Assembly (NCBI GenBank): GCA_015501605.1
Contig: JADNRZ010000008.1
Coordinates: 248,001 to 312,000, forward strand
DNA from: Panaeolus papilionaceus
Lineage: Eukaryota > Basidiomycota > Agaricomycetes > Agaricales
Direction: 5' to 3'
Length of the DNA stretch: 64,000 nt
A program made the translations under genes and the position numbers. Under the pieces are notes generated by a model that ran no database searches, was not told where the DNA came from, and saw only the letters and a list, made by a program, of their open reading frames with translations. The stretch's first letter is position 1; the number at the start of each line of letters is the position of its first letter. This document shows positions 46,649 through 57,837 of the stretch, in pieces.

Positions 46649-48075
46649 TTAAATAATAAAATACCAACTCACCATATTTACGTCTTCAACTCTCTTACAC
46701 CATTCTTCAACAAACTTGACATATTCCGAATGACCTTTACCAATTAATGAACGAATCTCTTCACTTGCCTTGTCTAATCCCAGAATTAATTCTGTTCCTC
46801 CTTCTTCACCAATGAACCTACAGGCTCTAAAAACAATAGCCTTGGGTTCATTCCCCAATATTTTCAAAACTTGATCATATAAATGATTTAAAAGCTGTTT
46901 CCGTAAATCTGCCGTCGTGGGGAATCCAGCAATCACTTCTTTGATCGATGCAAATAACTCGACGCGCGGTATAGCTATCATCATATAAGCACAACATCCC
47001 ACACAGTCTAATCTTGTACGTACCTTGTCCCGCGCTGCTAACCACACTAGCCACGATCCCTCCTTCCATAACCTTCCGTCGCGCCTCTGCTCCAACATCA
47101 CTATCTTCTTCCGTCTGTTCTTCTTCTCTCTCTGCCTCGTCTCCATCTTCCTTTTTCTTCTCTGTTTTAATGCCCAACACTTCCCATCGTCGTCGTAGAC
47201 TTTCAATGTATCCAAGTTCCATCTTCACATATTCCTTCCAAAGATCAATACTCTCAGGATTTAATCGTATCCCTCTTTGCATCAACGTTCGAGCAGCTGA
47301 CGGTGAATGATGTTCCAATTCATGGGAAGCTGCCAGAATAAATAGACTCGGGTTGTTGGGATGCATTTGAAGTGCCCTATAAACAGCATGTTCATAAAAT
47401 TTTTAGAGAACCAGTATTCTCGTATAATTTTAGCCTCCCGTTTTCTCTCTCTCTCTCGGATTCCGCAGTTTAGTCAAACTACTCCGTGTACCAACCATCT
47501 CCAGCAACAACCGAGAGAAACAACAAAGAGACCTGTCCATTTTCCTTGTTTGATAAAAACTCACCTCGCCGTGATCCTTCCGACAAGCGAGCGCGCTCCC
47601 TCGCGTTTAGCTACTTGGATATATTGCACCCATAAGCCCACATCAGATTTGAACTTCCTGACCGCGCGTTCAAATATGTCAAACTGTCGTTTCACCAATG
47701 CGTAATCAGATATCGACGCAGGGGCGGGTTTCAATTCTAACCCGTGTTAGCATTACATCCTTTGACCATACGCCCACATAACAACTTACTCATTCGTTCC
47801 ACGCGTTTCCGTCTTAATTGCTCCAAGCTCATCTCGTATGCTGCATACCGCAGAAAGTCTGCCTTTCGTGCCACACGTCGAACTAGCGCAGTCTCGTAGA
47901 TTGTCCGTTGCTTCATAATCTGTTTGGCTTCCTTCTGCATGAACAAAAGTTGTTAGTACTAGAACGTAAAAACGATGTAAGGGTCAGATGAACGCACCTC
48001 GGTGAATAAATTCTTTTCAACGAGATCCTTGAGCTCATTGAGCATTTGCTCCTGCTGGAATTGAACCCTCTCCAT
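46649..48075 (-). CDS. UTP6: U3 snoRNP/SSU processome component (C-terminal exon not resolved)
   Basis: Nucleolar component of the small-subunit processome for 18S rRNA maturation. ATG at 48075: MERVQFQQEQMLNELKDLVE KNLFTE, joined to KEAKQIMKQRTIYETALVRR VARKADFLRYAAYEMSLEQL RRKR, a very good match to UTP6 N-termini. Next comes KLKPAPASISDYALVKRQFD IFERAVRKF with the HAT repeats: VGLWVQYIQVAKREGA, ARALQMHPNNPSLFILAASH, LMQRGIRLNPESIDLWKEYV KMELGYIESLRRRWEVLGI. An acidic insert (EDGDEAEREEEQTEEDSD) follows, then AIPRVELFASIKEVIAGFPT TADLRKQLLNHLYDQVLKIL and a last clear segment FVEEWCKRVEDVNM. There the frame reads on into GTGAGTTGG and stops at 46649. That is probably an intron donor, so the true C-terminus may lie further along; I could not identify it. 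Confidence 0.85.
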
Positions 48076-48524
48076 GATTGCGAGCCGTAGTTTTGTGTAT
48101 CGAAAAAAAGAGAGATAGAGATAGAGCAGAGAAGACTAAGATTTTTTTGAAATTGATTTAGAGTATTCCGGCCCGGGGCGTGGTAAGAAGTGTGACAACG
48201 AGTGACATAGCAGTGACGAAGGACGGTGGTTTGTCGATCGTTGTGTTGTGGCAGTTGACAGTCAAGTTGTCTACGATACAAGACTCGTATCCCTCTGCGA
48301 CTATCATTAAGAGTATCGCAGTGTCCATTCATTTCAATCTCAATTTAATCTTGGACTGCGGCTGATACTGCAATTCTTTCTGTCTATCTTCTTCATTCTC
48401 TTGCTTCGACGAGTCTGTCTCTGGTTTCTCTGTCATTCAAGGTCTATCCATTCTACTCTGCAATCCTCGCTTTTGGCACCAATACTTGTCAAAGTCTGAT
48501 TGATTGACAAACAACTCCGAAGAG
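48076..48524. other. divergent promoter region
   Basis: 449 nt between the starts of UTP6 (minus) and the Gln-rich protein gene (plus). No coding signal; the second half is pyrimidine-rich on the plus strand. Confidence 0.45.
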
Positions 48525-50467
48525 ATGCCGTCTAAAGGTTCACGAGCGAATACTGGAGGTTTACGACCCCACTCCAGATCATCCTCTTCGACACGTATCG
48601 GTGGGGGCCCCAATACCAATCTCCAGTTTACACAAAAAGACATCCTCAACACGGCTACGACTGCGCTTGCTCCCAAACACGCGGATAAGGGCAAGGGTCG
48701 TGGGCCAGAGGTAAGTTTCTTGTTATCTGATCACATAATCTCTATTCTGACTCTGTCAATGTGCTATTCGTATCACTTTAATCCATTTAGGGTCACAAAG
48801 TACCACCCCAATTCGCAAGAGTCAATAGCTCACAGCGTATTCATTCCAAGGAGCAGGTAGCACTTGCAAAGAAGCAGTTCCAACAATCTCAGCTTCAAAA
48901 TCAATACCAACAGCAACAACAACGCCAGACTAATCCGAAAGGTAAAGCTGGGTTTGGTTTTGCCAGTCAGAGCTCCAAGGATGACGAAGACGAGGATGAA
49001 GAGGAATGGGTATCGAGCGAGAGCGGAATGAACACCCCCAATAATCATCACTCCGATTCCGAGGAAACCGCTTCCGACAGCGAGGTGCCCCACCCAGATA
49101 TCCTTAAACAGCTGGACGCCAAACAGATAAAAAAACTCCAGCAACAGCAACAGTACCAACAACAGCTGAGAATTGAGCAAGCAAGATTGGCACACCAAAG
49201 GGAGCAGGAATTGCAACAGCAAATGAATGTCCAACACCTGCAAAATCAACCTCGCAGGCCACACCCTGTTCAAACCGACTTCCATCCTCAAGTACACCCT
49301 CCTCTCGAGCGAACTGATACTGCTCGTCAGACTGATTTTGACCACACATTTGTGGAGAGAGGCAATCGTGTGCCGACTCCTGTGCAGATGCAAAGAGAGA
49401 TGCTTCCTCCTCCTCCTATTCCTCAGTATCCCAATCAGCAACCACAATTGACCCAGGCCCAATTTTACCAACTCCAGCAACAGCAGTTGCGATATCAGCA
49501 GGAGATGGCAAAAATGCAGTATCTGCGTCAACAGCAGCAGATGGCACAAGACGCCCAACTTCGCATGGAGCGTGAACTGCAAGCACAAGAGAGGCAACAG
49601 CAACTCCAGCCCCGAATTGAAACTGCCCAGCACCAAGAACGCCCCCCTTCGCCTCCATCTCCTCAGACGGCCACTACAACATCTTCCCGTCAAAGCCCTC
49701 GCCCAAAGCGCACGTCGCGCCCCCCTTCTACGCACTCCATCATATCCAATCGCGACAGCATTCTAAGGCCTCATCCACTAATTAGAGGTCAATCCTATGG
49801 TAACATTAATCCAATCCAGCCACCTAAGCAGGCGCCACTGGAGCCTTTAACTGTCATTCCGAATGCCGCGACACCTCTCTCTTCTTCTCCTGGAGCAAGT
49901 GGTTCAAATCAAACTCAGCCTTCTTCCTCGCCAGGCAGCATGCGAGCCTCGCCGAGTTCACCAGCGTCCATTGACGTCCCGTCACCTCACTTTATTACCG
50001 ACAGTGCTCGCAGGACCTCGTTCTCATCCCTTCGCTCAGTAAATACGATCCCAGTTCATCCTACAATCATACGCGAAGGAAGCGGAAACGGTTCTTCTGC
50101 TTACTCTGCCATCTCAAGCCTCACCAACGGCGGAAAACCATACGATCGCGCACGCACAATCTCCACCTTGTCCAACCTCTCCAGCAGCTCTGTGTCCGCT
50201 GCTTTTTCTTCGCTTGTGCATCTCCCACATTCTTCCGCATCGAGCACTCTAATTGGAGGTGCAACCAGACCGCCATCGCCCCAGACCGTCGCGTACTTCC
50301 CTCCCACGAACCCTCATGCGAATATCGAGGGTATCCACCCCCTTCTTCCTGGACCATATTTGAGCAATCATTTGACAGTCTTAGCGAAGAGGGCGCCTAT
50401 TAGGGAGAGTTTTGAAAGGGTGATGAAGGCCAAGAATATGAAGGCCAATGGGGTCGCTGGGTTGTGA
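48525..50467 (+). CDS. Gln-rich disordered protein, possibly DUF3295-like nitrogen regulator
   Basis: Two exons, 48525-48710 and 48791-50467, joined in phase 0 give 620 aa. The N-terminus has MPSKGSRANTGGLRPHSRSS SSTRI and NTATTALAPKHADKGKGRGP E, then GHKVPPQFARVNSSQRIHSK EQVALAKKQFQQ. A DDEDEDEEEWVSSESG block (about residues 110-125) is the motif that fungal GATA-linked regulators of the DUF3295/Mks1 type often carry, followed by acidic SEETASDSEVPHP. The middle is a long Gln-rich coiled-coil-prone region (DAKQIKKLQQQQQYQQQLRI, QFYQLQQQQLRYQQEMAKMQ). The C-terminal half is Ser/Pro-rich with a short conserved-looking end (PYLSNHLTVLAKRAPIRESF ERVMKAKNMKANGVAGL). The family assignment is weak, resting on the acidic WVSS motif and the end block. 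Confidence 0.7.
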
Positions 50468-52808
50468 GAGGATGGCGGCGGCGGCGGTTGTTGTTGCTTT
50501 GGGAGAGAGGAAGCTTTCATCATTCAATCATTCATATCGGTGTTGGGAAGGGCATCATATCACCCTTCAACGGGCCCTAATCCAGCTGACCGCGTTGTTG
50601 TGTCAAAGCTTGGGTGACGGTGTCTGTTAAACTCTCAAGGAGGTGGGAGACAGTAGGAATGGACCGATAAGACGGTCTGCGGTCTATGATTATGTGTCAC
50701 GATGAACGGGAACAGGAGACTCTTCATTATAGGCTGACGTGCTACCCCTGGTACCTGCTAGACAAGCCACTTGTGTGGTGGGCGTATGTGTCTAACCTCA
50801 TGAGCACATGACGTTAGTCAGACGTGCTTTTGGTTATGAATATTGGGCAAATCAACGTTTATTTCTCCTGACTGCGGACACAAGAGCATCGTGGTGTGAT
50901 CACCCGTTCCCCGCACTCCGATTTGCGCACGCCAACCATCTACAACATCGACTCGTTATCCGGATGTGTACGATCGCCCTTGGTCGTGGCACTCCTTTGT
51001 AGGCTTATCTCTGGAGGAAATGGACAGGGAGCACATTGGCAAACACTTGTATAGCAGAGATAGGGGCTTTTCGGAGGACCGGACGATATATGTCGACTTC
51101 GGATATGCAGCCCGACGTGCATCTCAAGAGGCGGTCTGCATTGCAAGGTCCACGCGCGCCATTCTGCTTGCCAGGATCCCGGTAGTGCAACACTCACCCA
51201 AGACATTGCCAATGTTGCGCCGTCTCAGGCGACTCGGAGGAGCCGCGGAGAGTTTGTGCACGCATGGATTCTTTGTTCGTTCATGGCGCATTATGAACGC
51301 AAATTACAAGTATGCATCCATTTTTGCGCGGAAGGCAAAAGGTTATCTATGACCTTACTTTTGCACCGTTATCCTTCCTAAATTGGAACGTTGCTCTGGT
51401 TGCTTTCAATTCAATGTATTTGAATTTGGACCACGAGATCATCAGCTTCGACACTGCGTTTGTATGTGATGACGGCGATTTTATGACCTGCTATCTTTTG
51501 CCGTTCCGTGGTTTCGCCTATAATCATCGGTCAAGACATTCGGCGTTGGTTTACATGACCTCTAGTGTGACTTTGACCCCACATATTTCCTATCCACATG
51601 TCCACCGCACATAGATAAACCTATCTCAACCAACTTCTTCGCTCCTCATCCCTATGATCATCTCCACACCTACTATGCCAAATCCGCACGGATGCTTGTT
51701 TAGTCTCGTCTTATCAACAACTTTTTAGTCTCTTCTAAACATAACTTTATTTTTAACTCTTGACTCTGGTTATCTTCTTTGTGTTGCTATTTTTCGTGCT
51801 TTGCCGTTATTCCTTTTTATAACCATAATAATTCCGTCGTTCTCTTCCAGGTTGTACTACTACTATCACTACTTACTACGCCTTTACTGTGTCGTTGACA
51901 AGTATCTTACACACACACATTCCCGCTCGAGTTACCCCAAAACAAGTATCAATGGTTCCTTCCCCATCGTTACTGAGGTGCATTGACTACAACAACCGGT
52001 GACATCGCTCTGTTCAATGAATTGCTTATGCGGGGATAGTTGCCCATAATTGCCCCAAAAATAATGGGCTAGAAGCAAATGACCTCTCATACACGAGGCT
52101 GTAAAACACTTGATTGGCTAAGCTTTCAACCACCATTGGGGCTGCTCTCGTTCACACTAAACCCATTGACGATGGTGTCGACCTGACGAATACGTATGAC
52201 AACCTGAGCTTGACCTGAGCAGTACACGGAACCACCCATGTTGTGCACGTCTAACACCGGACCACGGTGTAATCTCAATTTTAGTTCAATACGCCATCAT
52301 TCTTCCGTCCCATTCGCGTTTTTCACCATCTAATGGTGTTTGTGTACAACTAACTGCCTGGTCATGGACAAAGTGTGTAGAGAAGTTCCGAGGTCCAACC
52401 TGAGACCGGTAATCTAAAGTGATCCTCATATCTTTGACATCCTCTATGAATGTAAGTTTAACTACGTAATTGCTACAGCTGTGAGGGATGATCACTGCAC
52501 AAATGACTGCGTAGAATAACACAGTACACCTGCTAAGGCCATAAGGCCCATAACAGCACAATAGGGGCTAAACGACCTAAAATGGAAGAGGTGTCGTGAC
52601 GCATAGCGCAGTCTGTCCACGTCCACACGCTCAGCTGAGTCTCTGGCCATAATCATTGCCAGCAATTTCCGTCTTTCTGCCTGCTCGACCCCTGTTGTTC
52701 AATTGAGCAAGCTAGCCTCTGTTCATATACCTAATATTCCAAATTTCCTCCTCTATTTAGCAACTTTAATACCCTCTTCTTTATTCGGCAGTTGAACATT
52801 TTCTCAAC
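50468..52808. other. 2.3 kb gene-poor region
   Basis: Tandem spacer between the Gln-rich protein gene and GOT1. The longest frame (50966-51352, plus) has no recognisable domain and no splice partner. No repeat or RNA gene recognised. The last few hundred bases carry the GOT1 promoter and a pyrimidine-rich leader. Confidence 0.5.
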
Positions 52809-53852
52809 ATGTGGCTTTCAGACGCTCAAAGTGTGTATTCGTACATTTTTTCTTATGCATCCTGCAATTTCTCATTTGAAATTATCCCTCCGGCGCTTAT
52901 TTAACTAACCTATCTCATCTATTTTTTTGGTTCTGTTCCCGTTCGCGACTCTGCTCCCTATTATACACTTGTAATCCCGACAACCTAATGTTGAAACAAC
53001 CTCGCCGCCCTCAGAAATTGGCGTGGCGCTCACCACTTTCGGAGCACTCTTCATGCTTCTCGGTGTGATGCTTTTCTTCGACGGCGCCCTTCTCGCACTC
53101 GGAAATGTATGTGCCCAGACACCACCTCCCATGAAATTTACAACTAACACAAATCTCCCACTCAACGCGTATTTGTCCAATAGATCCTCTTCGTCTCTGG
53201 TCTTACTCTGATAATTGGCCCTCAAAAAACCTTTTACTTCTTCGCACGCAAGCAGAAATTACGTGGCACGATTTGCTTCATTGGTGGTATACTCCTTGTC
53301 TTCCTGAAATGGCCTTTCGTCGGAATGATTGTCGAGACCTTCGGATTCCTCAACTTGTTTGGGTATGTCGCATTCTTACCGTTCATATTGCTATCATGCA
53401 TCACTCCATGTCCTTGCTTGACGCATCGACGGTGTCGTGTTGTTTTTTCTATTCCGCCTAGCCATCCTCGTGTGGTCCTTGACGCGTCCGATCCGTGTCA
53501 CTCACGGGATGCAGACGTGTACTTCCACGTTATGCAGAAGGCATTTTATAATTATTTTTTAACCTAAAAGGCTATCTACCGCTTGTCTTTTCCGTTTTGT
53601 GACTCAAGTTTATCCGGAGTACTTGCTAACCCAACTTTTGCCGAATCAGTGATTTCTTCCCGGTCGTGATTACATTCCTCAGGCAACTGCCATTCATTGG
53701 AACATTTTTATCCTTGCCTTACATTCGAACGGTCGGTACTCGCTTACTTTTCATAACCCTCCTCGGAATGCTAATTCAATGCTTCTTACTGGTGGCTTCT
53801 GTTTCTTTAGGCTGTCGACCGCATTGCTGGCTCGAGAACTTCAGCTGTGTAG
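52809..53852 (+). CDS. GOT1: vesicle transport protein GOT1
   Basis: Four-TM Golgi/ER-to-Golgi membrane protein needed for fusion of vesicles with the Golgi. 138 aa, the same as the yeast protein. Exon 1 codes MWLSDAQ; the rest reads KIGVALTTFGALFMLLGVML FFDGALLALGN, ILFVSGLTLIIGPQKTFYFF ARKQKLRGTICFIGGILLVF LKWPFVGMIVETFGFLNLFG, DFFPVVITFLRQLPFIGTFL SLPYIRT and AVDRIAGSRTSAV. WLSDAQKIGV and the GILLVFLKWP..G block are diagnostic. The intron after LFG (53363-53649, 287 nt) is much longer than the 50-70 nt usual in this window. Stop TAG 53850-53852. Convergent with the sugar transporter gene (165 nt between stops). Confidence 0.95.
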
Positions 53853-54017
53853 GACACATTTATGTTATAACGATATCATACGCTGCAGATGCAGCTTTAG
53901 GAAATATAGACGATCTTCTCGAACGAAATAGGAACTTCTATGTCCCTACTCCATCAAGGACCATCTCACGAACTTTCTATAACTGTAATGGTACTCAGTT
54001 ATCTCTGCTTCTGATGT

Positions 54018-56162
54018 TTATATCTTCCGAGTCTCGACATCGACTGTTTCCTTTTCTGCACTTCCTCGCTCGATGCTCCCCTCTGAAGTCGAGTTTTCGC
54101 GCTCATCCAAAGAGACCTTCTCGTGAACATTGCGGAATCGGAATGTATCCTTTCGTGCCTGGTCGATCACCATCCCACTGCATAAGTCTAGATTAGTTAA
54201 AAGCCCGATGTCTGAAGAAATGGGACCGCACATTGCATAAATCGACATTGCTGCATATCCGGAGAATGGCACAAGGTATGACCTGTGGGTGTTTATACGG
54301 TCTGCTACCGATGCCTGAGCTGGTGGGTACCACGCGCCACCCCCGACTCCCTATTATCAAAAATCAATGAGGCACAAATCAATTGCAGCGAAAGGCACCA
54401 ACCATAACAACGAGACCCGAGCCTTGTTTCGTGTGTCTTCCAAGATTCTTTGTCGCAAGGGTGAAGATGCACTGAAACCTTGGTGTCAGTTGTCTTCATT
54501 GTGCTACACAGAATGTTATACACTTACGGGGTAGCAGATGGACTCAAAGAAGAACAGCATAAATAGACAACCGATTCCTGCATTTCCGGGAGCTAAAGCG
54601 ACTGCTATCGAAAACACGGAACATGCGACAGCATAAAAAGACAGCACGAAGGCGGGATCAACAAAGTTTAGGACTACAACACCAACAAATCTGTCAAAAG
54701 ATTAGCGCCACTACCATTTTGATGATGAACTTCGCATACCTGCCGAAGGTGAAGGTCATCTGGCAAAACGAGAATAGTTGACTGCCTCGAGAGGGTGTGA
54801 TTCCTTTCTCAATCATAAAGTTGACTGCCAGGGATGCAACTCCAACTTGTGCTCCACTGCACCGACATGTCGCTTCGTCAGATGTGCCTTGTAGCGCAAT
54901 TATTCGGAACTAACCAGTAAGCTGTCTGCGCGACGAAGCCGAATATGCATCGATACTGTTTCCAGAACGATTCTGAATCGCTGACCTGAACTGATGTGTC
55001 CTCTTCAATTTCCGGTAATCGACAGAAGCTGACATGCCGATGACCGTTAGGTTGTGTACATCAAATCATCGTAGAAAGGAAAACCTACTAAAATAACACA
55101 TTAAGCACAACCCCGAGTCCTGCTACGGCCAAGTATACCCTATACACTGTGCTGTTAGACAACGATCCTTAGCAGCAAAAAGTATTTGCTTGCCATTGAA
55201 CAGTATCCAATTTGGTTGCGTTTTCTCCCAAGAAGAACCACCGTGAAGCGATAAGTGGGCCTGTGAATGATGCGACACCTTGGAACCCTTGACTGAAATT
55301 CAACCTGGCTGCCGCATACTTCTGACTTCCTAGCACAGCAATATAAGAGTTTGCCGCCACCTCCAGCGCAGAAAGACCGCAACCTAATTTCAAAAAGCAT
55401 TTGAGAAATACTGCCCCTTTGGAAGGTAAGGCGCTATGCTCACCAATGACAAACGTGCATCCTACGAACCCACCATACTTAGCAAATTTAGCTGAAGGCC
55501 AGAAAAATACCGCCCCTGAACGAATATTTAGCGCATTGCCTTCTATCGTGTCAGGTAGTGTTGGCGTTACCTAGACTATACAGAGTTAAACCTAAATGGA
55601 TTCCAGCCTTGCTTTCTCATCAGAAATCGGTGTTATGCTTCTACCTATTATATTGCAGCGCACCTTGTATCCTTTTCTTCTCATCTATAGTTCAACGTTG
55701 AGATCTACATCGAAATAGTGGCGGCGTAGAGTAGACTCACGAACATCCCGGCAAGTGGAGCGAAGAAAAAATATGCTCCAAAGTAAGCAAATTGCAGCAG
55801 AGTGCTCTGCGTCTTATCTATTCCAAAGATCACTTGGAAGTGGGCATTGAGTACGTCCAGAAGCTAAGACCAGATCAGCGAAATGGGAAAGCAAAGGTCA
55901 GGATCCAAGCATACACCGTACGCAAACCCCCCTAGTATGAGATCAACAGTGTCAGAATCAAGGACAGTAAAGTAGAAGGCAACCTACAGGTGAAGAATAG
56001 AGATGTAACGAGAGCAAATGAATAGGCCCATTGTGATGTTGTTAAGTCAGAGCCTATAGTTCAACCCAAAGGGACCACTGTTTAATACGCTCTTAGGATA
56101 CTGCCCGAGGTCCACGTACTCTTGAGAGGAACACCGAAAGGTACTCCAACTGCAACTGGCAT
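54018..56162 (-). CDS. MFS sugar transporter, FucP/FHS type
   Basis: Proton symporter for L-fucose, galactose or glucose in its family; plasma membrane, 12 TM segments. The start is MPVAVGVPFGVPLKS at about 56162; further exons read SDLTTSQWAYSFALVTSLFF T, GGFAYG, LLDVLNAHFQVIFGIDKTQS TLLQFAYFGAYFFFAPLAGM, IHLGLTLYSLG, AVFFWPSAKFAKYGGFVGCT FVIG, CGLSALEVAANSYIAVLGSQ KYAAARLNFSQGFQGVASFT GPLIASRWFFLGENATKLDT VQW. Later blocks: FWKQYRCIFGFVAQTAYCGA QVGVASLAVNFM, GFLFE-like LFMLFFFESICYPCIFTLAT KNLGRHTKQGSGLVVMGVGG GAWYPPAQASVADR and PFSGYAAMSIYAMCGPISS. The N-x-x-FS-QGF and LEVAANSY blocks are typical of this family. The C-terminal tail is acidic/Ser-rich to the stop at 54018. Many introns (about 12-15), several very short exons. 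Confidence 0.88.
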
Positions 56163-56910
56163 GATGACCAACGTAAAAGGAAAGGAGGAGTCCTAGTCTT
56201 AGCTTTGGTTCTTTAACTTCGAGCAGCAGGTAATATTGCTTTAGAGGTGGGAATGCAGTACTCCAATAGACGATGAGGACTCAGAACGCGTGCTGACCGG
56301 CCAGAAGACGCTTCCACCGCGAGCCATCAAGAAAACCGAGCCGTGAATGCATTTGTGTACGGCTAACCCCACAGGAGTAAAAAGGAACCACAAGCCAGTG
56401 GGCAGTTCTGTTTTTAAGACCCAATGAAAAGCAAGAAGAACATCATTGTATCCTCCTTTATGTTGGTCGGAAGCAAAGAACACCCTCACGCGCGTCATCA
56501 GACGCGATCGCGTGACGGCTATTGCCGGCCCGCGCTTATCTATCTTAGAACTTGATCGTAAATTGTGCACAACCTCCACAGACCTCCACCAACTCCTACT
56601 CAATAAAATTATAGGTAAGCATGATGTTGATATGATATGCACAGAATGTGTGACACTGATTGGGCAATTCGGTCAATACAGGTTCTGCAGCATGGTTCAT
56701 GAGCTCTTCCACCAAGCACTTGTGGTTCGGACATCGTGTTTCACGGCCATTTGCCGCCTTTTTTTAACACCTTTGATTTAGCGGCGTTACGACGTGTTCA
56801 AAACACGATTTCCCAACGATAGTCGTCGCTCATGGTGCTTGAGAGTCTTGCATGAATTCTGGCAAACCTACACGCCAAGTGGTGCGAATACCTCATCCAC
56901 AGATGTCGCC
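56163..56910. other. divergent promoter region
   Basis: About 750 nt between the starts of the sugar transporter (minus) and the DUF6924-like gene (plus). No supportable gene; short frames lack features. Confidence 0.45.
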
Positions 56911-57745
56911 ATGGACGACGAAAGAGCCCCAGTACGTCAAACAACTTCGTTGAGAAAAACAGGACGCGGCTCTGAACTGTTCACAGTTTGTATCCGACAC
57001 GGATCCAATGGATCAATTTTTTGGGGATGAGGAACTAGGCTTGGTCATCCGCACAGACTTCACCAATGACGATGCCTGGAACCGCTTCCGTCAGCGGCTT
57101 GAAGAATCCCATAGGGATTTTCAACAAGAACTTCGCGGCGACGGTCAAGAAACCCCCGAAAATCCTCCTCAAGAGGAAAACGCGACCGATAGTGGGTCTA
57201 CCCCAAAGGCGACAGAGGCTGCCGATGCTGAGGAGGGCGACGAGTCTGATTCATCTGACAGCATGCCTGATATCATACGAATTATTGACCCGCAAAACCA
57301 ACAAGATCGAATTTTGTTGACGAACGTGTCAAACATTCGTGCACTCAGGCTATTCAATAATGTTGACATCCGACCCTCCCCACCTACCCCCAAGGACGCT
57401 ACAAAAGTTGCACCAAACCCATTGGTTGGTATGTATGGCTTCCAAGAAGTTTATTCGGGAAAGAACTTGTGGATATACGACTCAAGATCAAATATGGATG
57501 AGTGTGTGCGTGTTGTCAGTCAATCCGGAGACGCATACGGTACTGCAAGGTGAGTGGCTTGTTCGTCCCTTTGTCGATGCAACTAATTTTCTCTCAGTGG
57601 GGACAGTTGGAGGGCCCGAGGCACCCATATCTGCGAACTTCAGTTCGGTATGGTCTTTCAAGGGCTGCGAATTGACTTTAATGGGCTTGATAAATGGGAC
57701 TACGAAGAGAGAACTAGAAACCTTTCAGATGCTTTGACAATTTGA
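56911..57745 (+). CDS. conserved protein of unknown function, DUF6924-like
   Basis: No biochemical role known. Exons 56911-56931, 56987-57551 and from about 57598 to 57745. The first exon (MDDERAP) is accepted because its GTACGT donor and the CACAG acceptor at 56986 join in frame to FVSDTDPMDQFFGDEELG. The core LGLVIRTDFTNDDAWNRFRQ resembles the start of DUF6924 domains. An acidic disordered insert (EEGDESDSSDSMPD) separates it from a second conserved part: IIRIIDPQNQQDRILLTNVS, PLVGMYGFQEVYSGKNLWIY DSRSNMDECVRVV, and after the last intron GDSWRARGTHICELQFGMVF. About 240 aa. The stop lies 92 nt from the convergent RACK1 stop. Confidence 0.75.
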
Positions 57746-57837
57746 TTGGCATTCACACCATGAGTTCAGCAATTTTTTTGTGATATTGCAAGTAGAGTAA
57801 GGCGCGACTTCCATGCTCATCAATACAGGTAGATTTT

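Noticed and set aside
50966..51352. 128-codon open frame in the gene-poor region before GOT1
   Set aside because: No domain, no splice partner and a His/Arg/Ser composition without hydrophobic core; kept only as part of the spacer.
56446..56781. 111-codon plus-strand open frame before the DUF6924-like gene
   Set aside because: It cannot be joined in frame to the next exon by normal splice sites and shows no family features; the start at 56911 is better supported.
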